Shown here: in pieces, positions 1 to 6,922 of the stretch
How the letters are laid out: each line of letters begins with the position of its first letter
How positions within the stretch are numbered: position 1 is the first letter of the stretch
Origin: a virus
IMG/VR virus record: IMGVR_UViG_3300023178_000331
Span: 1-20,426 of that record
Reading direction: 5' to 3' (one strand)
DNA length: 20,426 bases
Made by a program: the position numbers and the translations under genes
The notes under the pieces: generated by a model
What the model saw: only the letters and a program-made list of their open reading frames with translations
The model's database searches: none
Told to the model about the DNA's origin: nothing

Positions 1-1500
1 TATATTATTTCATTTCCTACCGAAAGATCCTCAGCTAAAGAAAAATTAGCAGGAAATCTAGCTGATGCTGGCTCTGCAACTACAGACCAATCCTTAAATC
101 CAGGAGAAGAACGAGAACTTTCAAATGAAGAAAAAATAGAAATATATCAAAGTATAACAGGAAACGAAGACAGCAACATACCGGCAGATTTTGATGCAGA
201 CCTTAGCAAGTTGTTAGGTGTAATTGTGACTAAATCTGACATAGGAGAAGCTGTAAGGCAAAAAGTTGAAGATCCTGAATTTACAAACGAAATAGGAAAA
301 GCTAAACTTGTGCAAAGTTATTTAGATGGAGGTAAGCAACCATTTGGTAGACCAAGATTTGTAGAAGAAACAAAAGATGCAGATGAAAGACCTCAATTTG
401 TAAACACAGTAGGTACTGGAGTTTTCAAAAGAGGAAACATTACTATAAAAAATAATGGAAGAACTTTAAGTTTCAAATCAGGAACGCCGGTTCAAGATAT
501 TATAGAAGAAATTATTATTTTAAGTGAATACGGAAGTAAAATATCCGACGAAGTGCCGGATACAAATGGTATGATTCCTTGGTTTAGAATCGAAACTGAT
601 GTTTACATTATACAAAATAAAGAACAAATGGATTTGACTGGTGAGTATCCTAAGTTGTTTGTATATCGTGTTATGCCTTATAAAGCACATGTGAACAGAA
701 TTTTGCCTACAACAAAATCTTCTCCTGGTATACAGGAAATAGAAAGACAAATTTGTAAAGAATATGATTATATTTACACAGGAAAAAATGATGATGTGTT
801 AAATTTTAATATTAATTTTGATGTAGCATTCTTTACTGCAATTACTCCATTTCAAGGAAAATATAAATTAGGAGAAAAAGATTCTAAATCAGACAGCAGT
901 GGTGACGCTACAGAAACAGAAGATAAGCAAGTAGCAAAAGGTGATAGCAACAATAATAGTTCTAGCGGTAATGCTACTACGAGAGAAACTACTTCTACCG
1001 AAAGCGGTGGCAAAGGAGGAGGCTTCCCAGAAAGAACCAAAACAACTATTGCAAGAGATTTTAATGATGCTCTTGTTAACAGCAATGTTGATTTAATAAG
1101 TGCAAATATGGAAATTTGGGGAGATCCATATTATATCTCTGACAGCGGATTTGGAAATTATAATGCAGACGAAACTCCTATAATTAACCTAACTGAAGAT
1201 GGCACAATGGATTACCAAAGTTCAGAAGTTGATATTAAAGTAAATTTTAGAACACCATTAGATTACAACAATGATGGAAACATGGATTTTCCTGGTTTAG
1301 GTACAAAACCTGTAGGCGCATTTAGCGGAATATATCAAGTTTTATTTGTTAATCATAAATTTACTGGTGGCACATTTACTCAAGATTTAAGATTAATTAG
1401 ACGTAGAAATCAACCAGGTCAGGATACAAAAGTAGAAGCGACATCTAGTGGCGTTAAAGTAGTTGAAGATCGTGTCGAAGACCAAGCACCAGAGGAATAA
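1..1500 (+). CDS. Baseplate hub-like virion structural protein, 5' partial
   Basis: The frame is open from base 1 to the TAA at 1498-1500, giving 499 visible residues. The TTG at 211 is an internal codon, since coding continues upstream of it, so the true start lies outside the window. The C-terminal part (visible residues about 340-480) has the hub-protein look: a segment 'SANMEIWGDPYYI' followed near the end by 'GIYQVLFVNHKFTGGTFTQ' and 'LRLIRRR', resembling the 'Y.V..V.h.F..G.FtQ.L.l.R' ending of gp27/gpD-type tail hub proteins. Residues about 291-346 are a hydrophilic Ser/Gly/Asn/Thr linker without Cys or aromatics. Marine T4-like phages carry a structural protein often labelled VrlC, and this could be that family, but I cannot confirm it. 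It lies three bases upstream of the spike gene, which fits a hub-spike pair. The role is inferred from motif style and position. Confidence 0.6.
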   Translation, partial: YIISFPTERSSAKEKLAGNLADAGSATTDQSLNPGEERELSNEEKIEIYQSITGNEDSNIPADFDADLSKLLGVIVTKSDIGEAVRQKVEDPEFTNEIGKAKLVQSYLDGGKQPFGRPRFVEETKDADERPQFVNTVGTGVFKRGNITIKNNGRTLSFKSGTPVQDIIEEIIILSEYGSKISDEVPDTNGMIPWFRIETDVYIIQNKEQMDLTGEYPKLFVYRVMPYKAHVNRILPTTKSSPGIQEIERQICKEYDYIYTGKNDDVLNFNINFDVAFFTAITPFQGKYKLGEKDSKSDSSGDATETEDKQVAKGDSNNNSSSGNATTRETTSTESGGKGGGFPERTKTTIARDFNDALVNSNVDLISANMEIWGDPYYISDSGFGNYNADETPIINLTEDGTMDYQSSEVDIKVNFRTPLDYNNDGNMDFPGLGTKPVGAFSGIYQVLFVNHKFTGGTFTQDLRLIRRRNQPGQDTKVEATSSGVKVVEDRVEDQAPEE

Positions 1501-1506
1501 AAATTG
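1491..1506 (+). promoter_or_regulatory. Ribosome binding site deciding the TTG start of the spike gene
   Basis: AGAGGA at 1491-1496, inside the last codons of the hub-like gene, lies seven bases before TTG at 1504-1506. The next in-frame ATG (1549) has no purine-rich tract at a suitable distance, so TTG is preferred. The upstream stop (1498-1500) falls between the site and the start, so the two genes are probably translationally coupled. Confidence 0.6.
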
Positions 1507-2895
1507 AGCGGAAGAAATCAACTTACAAGAAAAAGACGTCCATCCTGGATGGAGGGTGTTGGACCTTACATTGGAAAAATTGTTAATCACATTGATTCAC
1601 AATATATGGGAAGTGTAGAAGTAGAAATTTTAAAAATCAACGAAGCTGGTAATCCTACAGATTCTAGCGGATATCTATTACCATGCTACTATGTAAGTCC
1701 TTTTTATGGTGTCACACCAAGAGACGGTGTAAAAGCAAACGAAGGATTTGACAGCTCACAAAAAAGTTATGGAATGTGGGCAGTGCCACCCGATGTTGGA
1801 ACTAAAGTTGTTGTTTTAGCAATGGAAGAAAATTTTGGTTATGGATATTGGATTGGATGTGTGCAAGATCAGTATATGAATTTTATGGTGCCTGGAAATG
1901 CAAGCACAACATATAATGATGAAGATTCATCTAAAGCAAAGCCTGTAGGCGAATATAATAAATCTCTAGATCCTGTAGGACAAGATCCTACAAAATATAT
2001 AAAACCTTGTAATACTGATGCATGTGGTGTATTAGACACACAAGGTTTAGCCGAAGACACTACTAGAGGAACAACAACCACAAGTGCAAGAAGAGATATT
2101 CCTAGTATGGTTTTTGGGTGGAGTACACCAGGACCTTACGATAAAAGGCCAGGGAAACCTACAACTAGATATGGAGAAAAATTTGCACAGACATTAGTGC
2201 CATTCAATAGATTAGGTGGCACCACATTTGTAATGGATGACGGTGATCAAACGTTGGTTAGGAAAAAACCAGCAAGCGGATCTGAAGCCGGTCCACCGGA
2301 ATATGCAAATGTAGAAAATGGCGAAATTGGTATTCCTACATTACCACACAATGAATTAACAAGATGGCGTACCAGAACAGGTCATCAGATATTAATGCAT
2401 AATACAGAGGATTTAATCTATATAGGAAATGCAAAGGGATCTACATGGATAGAAATGACAGCTGGAGGAAAGATTGATATCTATGCACAAGACAGTGTGA
2501 GCATACATACAAAAAATGACCTTAACATATCTGCTGACAGAGATATTATAATGAATGCAGGAAGAAATATTTGTTTGAAAGCAGGCAAAGATGGAAGAAT
2601 TACAGCAGGAGAAGGTACGCATATTTCTGCTAAAACTCATACTGAGTCAGCACCTGATGGTATTAACATGAACGGTCCATCAGCTACACCTGCATATACT
2701 CCTTTAAGAACCCCGCAACATGAGCCTTGGTTTGGACATGAAAATCTAAATCCTCTGGAGTTTGCACCGTCAAAAACAGATAGAGAAAACCCAGAAAACA
2801 CTATTGTAGAAGTAGACAGCAACGGCAATGATTACAAAAATAACTTTGAAGCAGAGTATGTGCCAGTAGTTGACACATTCAGGAAAGGAAGTTAA
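1504..2895 (+). CDS. gp5: Baseplate central spike protein, gp5-type without lysozyme domain
   Basis: This 463-residue protein is the needle of the baseplate. Residues about 18-132 form an OB-fold-like N-terminal domain ('VGPYIGKIVNHIDSQYMGSV' through 'GYGYWIGCVQD'). A middle region follows, with 'GGTTFVMDDGDQ' and then 'RWRTRTGHQILMHNTEDLIY' leading into the needle. Residues about 322-377 are octad repeats of the triple-stranded beta-helix seen in T4 gp5 and VgrG-type spikes. The tail after the helix is proline-rich and contains 'TPQHEPWFGHENLNP', a kind of ending I associate with marine T4-like gp5 proteins. T4 gp5 (575 residues) carries a lysozyme domain between the OB fold and the needle; I see no such domain here, and the shorter length agrees. 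The TTG start is supported by AGAGGA seven bases upstream. The neighbours gp25 and gp6 confirm the baseplate context. Confidence 0.9.
   Translation: MSGRNQLTRKRRPSWMEGVGPYIGKIVNHIDSQYMGSVEVEILKINEAGNPTDSSGYLLPCYYVSPFYGVTPRDGVKANEGFDSSQKSYGMWAVPPDVGTKVVVLAMEENFGYGYWIGCVQDQYMNFMVPGNASTTYNDEDSSKAKPVGEYNKSLDPVGQDPTKYIKPCNTDACGVLDTQGLAEDTTRGTTTTSARRDIPSMVFGWSTPGPYDKRPGKPTTRYGEKFAQTLVPFNRLGGTTFVMDDGDQTLVRKKPASGSEAGPPEYANVENGEIGIPTLPHNELTRWRTRTGHQILMHNTEDLIYIGNAKGSTWIEMTAGGKIDIYAQDSVSIHTKNDLNISADRDIIMNAGRNICLKAGKDGRITAGEGTHISAKTHTESAPDGINMNGPSATPAYTPLRTPQHEPWFGHENLNPLEFAPSKTDRENPENTIVEVDSNGNDYKNNFEAEYVPVVDTFRKGS
2467..2634 (+). repeat. Seven beta-helix octad repeats in the spike needle
   Basis: Residues 322-377 of the spike read as seven consecutive eight-residue units: GKIDIYAQ, DSVSIHTK, NDLNISAD, RDIIMNAG, RNICLKAG, KDGRITAG and EGTHISAK. 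Polar or glycine positions 1-2 and alternating hydrophobic residues at 3 and 5 are the pattern of the trimeric beta-helix of T4 gp5. Confidence 0.8.
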
Positions 2896-2907
2896 GGTAA
2901 ATACGCT

Positions 2908-3360
2908 ATGAGCAACTTAGAAAAGCAATTATACAAACAAATTACTGTTCCAAATAGGAATCAAAAACCTAACGAAATTCCTGGTACTAGAACATATAGA
3001 GGTATAAGCACAGTAAATGAAGGCAATTCTTCAAATGTTTTGTATGATTTGTCATTAATAAAACAAGATATAATCAATCATTTTCACATAAGGCAAGGTG
3101 AAAAACTTAGCAACCCTGAATTTGGCACTATAATATGGGACGCTTTATTTGAACCGTTTACAGGACAAATTAAAAAAGCCATAATACAAAATGTCACAGA
3201 AATTGTAAACGCAGATCCACGTGTAAACGTAGATCAAGTCACAGTAGATCAGTATGAGAGTGGATTGCAGATAGAAGTAAGTTTGACATATTTGCCTTAC
3301 AATATTTCAGAAAGAATGCGTTTACAATTTGATCAAAACGCTGGTTTTTTGAATACCTAA
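2908..3360 (+). CDS. gp25: Baseplate wedge subunit gp25
   Basis: This 150-residue protein is close to the T4 gp25 length (132). It carries the core signature of the GPW/gp25 family: 'LIKQDIINHFHIRQGEKLSN' followed by 'EFGTIIWDALFEP' (residues 71-83), then an amphipathic helix and a beta hairpin ('VDQVTVDQYESGLQIEVSLT'). In T4-type phages gp25 joins gp6 in the inner baseplate ring and is thought to help prime sheath assembly; its homologues occur in type VI secretion and other contractile injection systems. The ATG at 2908 has a purine-rich stretch (GTTAAGGTAA, 2891-2900) upstream at a slightly long spacing. The gene begins 12 bases after the spike stop. About 30 extra N-terminal residues rich in Asn, Pro and Thr precede the conserved core. 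Confidence 0.93.
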   Translation: MSNLEKQLYKQITVPNRNQKPNEIPGTRTYRGISTVNEGNSSNVLYDLSLIKQDIINHFHIRQGEKLSNPEFGTIIWDALFEPFTGQIKKAIIQNVTEIVNADPRVNVDQVTVDQYESGLQIEVSLTYLPYNISERMRLQFDQNAGFLNT

Positions 3361-3410
3361 TTAAGTACGCACTTATCTCATTCTGCTAAATATTGTAAGA
3401 GGAATAAAAA
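3361..3410 (+). promoter_or_regulatory. Candidate late promoter element and ribosome binding site ahead of gp6
   Basis: This 50-base gap holds CTAAATA at 3386-3392, similar to the T4 late promoter core TATAAATA, and AAGAGGAATA at 3397-3406 as a strong ribosome binding site for the ATG at 3411. If the element acts like a T4 late promoter, transcription would start near 3398, leaving a very short leader. A weak five-base-pair hairpin (TAAGT at 3362-3366, ACTTA at 3371-3375) lies just after the gp25 stop and has no T-run, so it is not a convincing terminator. The ribosome binding site is solid; the promoter is tentative. Confidence 0.4.
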
Positions 3411-6400
3411 ATGTCATCAACAGATAGACAAAATAGATTATTAGTTGCAGAAGACTGGAAACGTATCTATCAAAGCTATAGAAATGCGGATTTCAAAAGC
3501 TATGATTTTGATAATTTACGTCGAACAATGATTACGTATCTCAGGGAAAATTACCCTGAGGATTTCAACGACTATATTGAAAGTTCTGAGTATCTTGCAC
3601 TTATCGATCTAATAGCATTCCTTGGACAAAATTTAGCGTTTAGAGTTGATCTAAACAGCAGAGAAAACTTTATTGAGCTTGCAGAACGTAGAGAAAGTGT
3701 TCTACGCCTTGCAAGGTTATTGTCATACAATCCTAAACGAAACCAGTGTGCTAACGGACTTTTGAAAATAGAAACTGTAAGCACTACAGAACGTATTATT
3801 GACAGCAACAACCAAAATTTAGAAAATCAATCAATTATTTGGAATGACCCTGCTAATCCTGATTGGAACGAACAATTTATTAAAATTCTAAACGCAGCTT
3901 TACCGGTAAACGGAACGTTTGGGCGTCCTGTAAAAAAAGACACAATAAATGGTATTCCTACAGAACAGTATAGATTTAATTCTACTAATACTGACGTTCC
4001 AGCATTCAGCTTTAGCAAACCAATTGATGGTAGCACAACAAGATTTGAAATAGTATCTTCTGACATAAACGAAGGAAGCATTATTGAAGAATCACCATTT
4101 CCGGGAAATAATTTTGCATTTACATATAGAGATGACGGCAGAGGTCCTGCAAGTTCTAACAGCGGATTTTTTGTTCACTTTAGACAAGGAACTTTAGATC
4201 AAGGTACTTTTAATATTACCAATCCTAGTAGTAATCAAACAGTAGGCATTGATGCAACAAATGTTAACAATACGGATGTTTGGCTTTACAAGTTAGATAG
4301 CTTTGGAGTTGAAATTGAACAATGGACAAAAGTTGATGCTGTTGAAGGAAACAATGTTATCTATAATAGTCTTAATAAAAATATAAGAAACATTTTCAGT
4401 ATACTTTCTAGAATAGATGATAGAATTAGTTTAATATTTTCCGACGGGGTTTTTGGATCATTACCACAAGGAAACTTTAGAGTATATTATAGAACAAGTA
4501 AAAATCAAAGACTTGTAATAGATCCAAAAGATATGCGCGGTGTTAGTATAGATATAAATTATCTAAGCAGAACAGGAAAACGTGAAACTTTAACTCTTAC
4601 ATTTACTTTACAATACACAGTTGACAATGCTTCTACTAGTGAAACAAATACAAATATAAGACAGAGAGCACCTGCAACTTATTATACGCAAAATAGATTA
4701 ATCACAGCAGAAGATTACCAGCTTGGTCCGTTAGGTATTAGCCAAGAAATTATTAAAACAAAAAGTGTCAATAGAACTGCCAGTGGCATCAGCAGATATT
4801 TTGATTTGTTAGATGCAACAGGAAAATATTCAAAAACTAATTTGTTTGGTTTAGACGGAGCAGTATACAAAGAATTTTTGACAAAGCAAGAACGCTTTAC
4901 ATTTGAAACGCAAACAGATGTCGAAGGAACTATTGTTAATACTATAGAACCTATTTTATCTGATAGACAAACAAAAAATTATTACTTTACAAAATTTCCA
5001 AAAACTGATACTACTGATTTGAATATAACGTGGATACAATCAACGTCGGAAACAAATCTTTCAACAGGATACTTTCAAAATGTTAACGACATACGTCAGC
5101 TATTAGGTAGTTTTACAACAAGTGTTTTAAAATTAATTAAACCCGGCGCTTCTTTAAAATTTATAGCACCATCAGGAAAACATTTTATGCCTGATGGAAC
5201 ACTTATGGATGGAGAAGCTGATCATTTAAATTCAAGATCTTACAAGTGGGTAAAAGTTATTAATGTTTCTGGAAACGGAACTGTTATAGAAAACAATACA
5301 GGTCCTGTTAGTTTTAATGATATAATACCTACAGGTGCACAGTTAGTTGAAATAAAACCTTTCTTAGCTCAAAGTTTAGAAACAGATGTAAAACGCCAAG
5401 TAATAGATCAGATATTTGCGTATAAAACATTTGCTTTACGTTTTGATATAAATTTAGGACAATGGCGTGTTATCACAGAAAATAATTTAAATGCTACAGC
5501 AGAATTTAACACAGGTAAAACTGGCGATAATACAAACCAACAGTTAGATGCAAGTTGGTTATTATTGTTTACTAATGATGGAGAAACTTATACTATTCAA
5601 TCAAGAGGAAGTAGATACGTTTTTGAAAGTGATCAAGAAATAAGATTTTACTTTGACAGTAGTGATAAGATTTATAATAGTCTTACAGGAAAAATTGTTA
5701 AAGATAAGATTACCGTATTAAGCAACAATAATAAACCAGATAGCACAGATAGTTTTACTTTTGATTTAGATTGGGAAATAACTAAAGAATACAGAGATGC
5801 TGAAGGTTATGTAAACAGTAAAAAAGTAGAAATTGCTTTTTTTGATGAAGATGATGACGGTGTAGTAGATGATCCTGAGATATTTGATGTAATTGTAGAC
5901 GAAGATATAAATCCTTTGACAAAATATGTATTTCAAAAAAAACTTATTACAACTGATGGTGTAGAAGATTTTAATTATGTAGATAATGCTGTTGAAAATA
6001 TTATTATTAAAGATTCTAAAGATAGCGTTGGTGCATTGAGTCAATACAATGATAATCAAATATTTTATTTTGTAGAAGAAAACATATTTGAAATATATAA
6101 TGAAAGTTTAGGATCTCTATCGTTAACAACTAATTACAAAGCATTTATAGGTAGAGATAAATTAAAATTTCAATATATTCATGCAGCAGATGACAATACT
6201 AGAATAGATCCTAGTGCAAGTAATATAATTGATACTTATATACTCACAAGAACATATGATAATAGTTTTAGACAATATTTAGAAGGAACACTAACTCAAA
6301 AGCCTTTACCGCCATCTAATGACAGTTTATTTTTGTCATATGGAACGGAAATAAACAAAATAAAATCTTTAAGTGATGAAATAATTTATCATCCAGTGAA

Positions 6401-6920
6401 GTACAAAGTTTTATTTGGAAACAAAGCGGATTTAGATTTGCAAGCAAAATTTAAAATAGTAAAGAACCCAGATCAGGTTTTGAATGACAACGATATAAAA
6501 TCAAGAGTAATAACTGCAATCAATCAATTTTTTGCACTTGAAAATTGGGATTTTGGAGAAACATTTTACTTTTCAGAACTTGCAACTTATGTAATGGGAC
6601 AGCTATCACCAGATGTGGTGACATTTGTTATTGTTCCGGAACAAGAAACACAATCATTTGGTAGTTTGTTTGAAATTAAATCTGAAGTTGACGAAGTGTT
6701 TATAAGCGGCGCTACTGTAGATAATTTAGAAATTATTGATAGTGTGACAGCATCGAAACTGAGTGCAACAGGTAATGTAGTTAGTCAAAGCACTACTACA
6801 AACACAGGTATAACTAGTGCATCTACAACCACTAGTGCTACTTCTACAACAACTAGTTCAAGTAGTTCAAGTAGTTCAAGCAGTTCAAGCAGTTCTAGTT
6901 CCGGAGGCAGTAGCTACTAA
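3411..6920 (+). CDS. gp6: Baseplate wedge subunit gp6, enlarged, with poly-Ser tail
   Basis: The product is 1169 residues, against 660 for T4 gp6. In T4 gp6 dimers build the continuous inner ring that links the six wedges. The N-terminal 110 residues are strongly gp6-like: 'DFDNLRRTMITYLRENYPED', then 'SEYLALIDLIAFLGQNLAFR', then a helix ending in 'RLARLLSYNPKR'. Residues about 990-1080 form the conserved C-terminal domain, with 'HPVKYKVLFG' and 'WDFGETFYFSELATYVMGQL' ending in 'VVTFVIVP'. The middle is expanded with beta-rich sequence. Residues 812-823 (DEDDDGVVDDPE) match a canonical EF-hand loop. Residues about 1123-1169 are a Ser/Thr tail ending in 16 consecutive serines and GGSSY. Start: ATG with AAGAGGA eight to fourteen bases upstream. 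The stop overlaps the next start (TAATG). The function is firm by family; the roles of the insert and tail are unknown. Confidence 0.93.
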   Translation: MSSTDRQNRLLVAEDWKRIYQSYRNADFKSYDFDNLRRTMITYLRENYPEDFNDYIESSEYLALIDLIAFLGQNLAFRVDLNSRENFIELAERRESVLRLARLLSYNPKRNQCANGLLKIETVSTTERIIDSNNQNLENQSIIWNDPANPDWNEQFIKILNAALPVNGTFGRPVKKDTINGIPTEQYRFNSTNTDVPAFSFSKPIDGSTTRFEIVSSDINEGSIIEESPFPGNNFAFTYRDDGRGPASSNSGFFVHFRQGTLDQGTFNITNPSSNQTVGIDATNVNNTDVWLYKLDSFGVEIEQWTKVDAVEGNNVIYNSLNKNIRNIFSILSRIDDRISLIFSDGVFGSLPQGNFRVYYRTSKNQRLVIDPKDMRGVSIDINYLSRTGKRETLTLTFTLQYTVDNASTSETNTNIRQRAPATYYTQNRLITAEDYQLGPLGISQEIIKTKSVNRTASGISRYFDLLDATGKYSKTNLFGLDGAVYKEFLTKQERFTFETQTDVEGTIVNTIEPILSDRQTKNYYFTKFPKTDTTDLNITWIQSTSETNLSTGYFQNVNDIRQLLGSFTTSVLKLIKPGASLKFIAPSGKHFMPDGTLMDGEADHLNSRSYKWVKVINVSGNGTVIENNTGPVSFNDIIPTGAQLVEIKPFLAQSLETDVKRQVIDQIFAYKTFALRFDINLGQWRVITENNLNATAEFNTGKTGDNTNQQLDASWLLLFTNDGETYTIQSRGSRYVFESDQEIRFYFDSSDKIYNSLTGKIVKDKITVLSNNNKPDSTDSFTFDLDWEITKEYRDAEGYVNSKKVEIAFFDEDDDGVVDDPEIFDVIVDEDINPLTKYVFQKKLITTDGVEDFNYVDNAVENIIIKDSKDSVGALSQYNDNQIFYFVEENIFEIYNESLGSLSLTTNYKAFIGRDKLKFQYIHAADDNTRIDPSASNIIDTYILTRTYDNSFRQYLEGTLTQKPLPPSNDSLFLSYGTEINKIKSLSDEIIYHPVKYKVLFGNKADLDLQAKFKIVKNPDQVLNDNDIKSRVITAINQFFALENWDFGETFYFSELATYVMGQLSPDVVTFVIVPEQETQSFGSLFEIKSEVDEVFISGATVDNLEIIDSVTASKLSATGNVVSQSTTTNTGITSASTTTSATSTTTSSSSSSSSSSSSSSSSGGSSY
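3540..3560 (+). other. GC-rich inverted repeat inside gp6
   Basis: CTCAGGG (3540-3546) and CCCTGAG (3554-3560) form a perfect seven-base-pair stem around a seven-base AT loop. Two further A-T pairs are possible beyond a one-base bulge at 3561. It stands out in AT-rich sequence about 130 bases into gp6. No T-run follows, so it is not a terminator. It may simply reflect the codons for the conserved LRENYPED segment. Confidence 0.4.
5844..5879 (+). other. EF-hand-like calcium loop encoded in gp6
   Basis: Residues 812-823 of gp6 read DEDDDGVVDDPE: Asp at positions 1, 3, 5 and 9, Gly at 6, a hydrophobic Val at 8 and Glu at 12, all as in an EF-hand loop. It sits between beta-rich stretches, so a stand-alone dockerin-type calcium site is more likely than a paired helix-loop-helix. 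Binding is inferred from the pattern only. Confidence 0.55.
6855..6902 (+). repeat. Nine-base tandem repeat encoding 16 serines
   Basis: Copies start at 6855, 6864, 6873, 6882 and 6891. The first four are AGTTCAAGT or AGTTCAAGC and the fifth is AGTTCTAGT, followed by a TCC codon. Together they encode an unbroken run of 16 Ser at the C-terminus of gp6. The near-identity of the copies suggests growth by replication slippage, so copy number may vary between related phages. Confidence 0.85.
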
Positions 6921-6922
6921 TG
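6903..6922 (+). promoter_or_regulatory. Overlapping stop/start (TAATG) with distant GGAGG
   Basis: The gp6 stop TAA (6918-6920) shares its last A with the ATG (6920-6922) of the giant gene. GGAGG at 6903-6907, encoding the Gly-Gly after the poly-Ser run, is the only good ribosome binding sequence and lies 12 bases before the ATG, longer than usual. Termination-reinitiation after gp6 is therefore the likely main route of translation. Confidence 0.6.

Noticed and set aside
211-213. TTG as the start of the first gene
   Set aside because: The same frame is open and protein-like from base 1, and no ribosome binding site precedes 211, so it is an internal codon of a gene starting outside the window.
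2894-2907. GTAAATA before gp25 as a late promoter
   Set aside because: It ends only five bases before the ATG, leaving no room for a leader with a ribosome binding site.
4549-4560. Internal TATAAAT matches such as this one as late promoters
   Set aside because: They fall deep inside coding sequence of AT-rich DNA, where such strings are expected by chance, and no gene starts just downstream.
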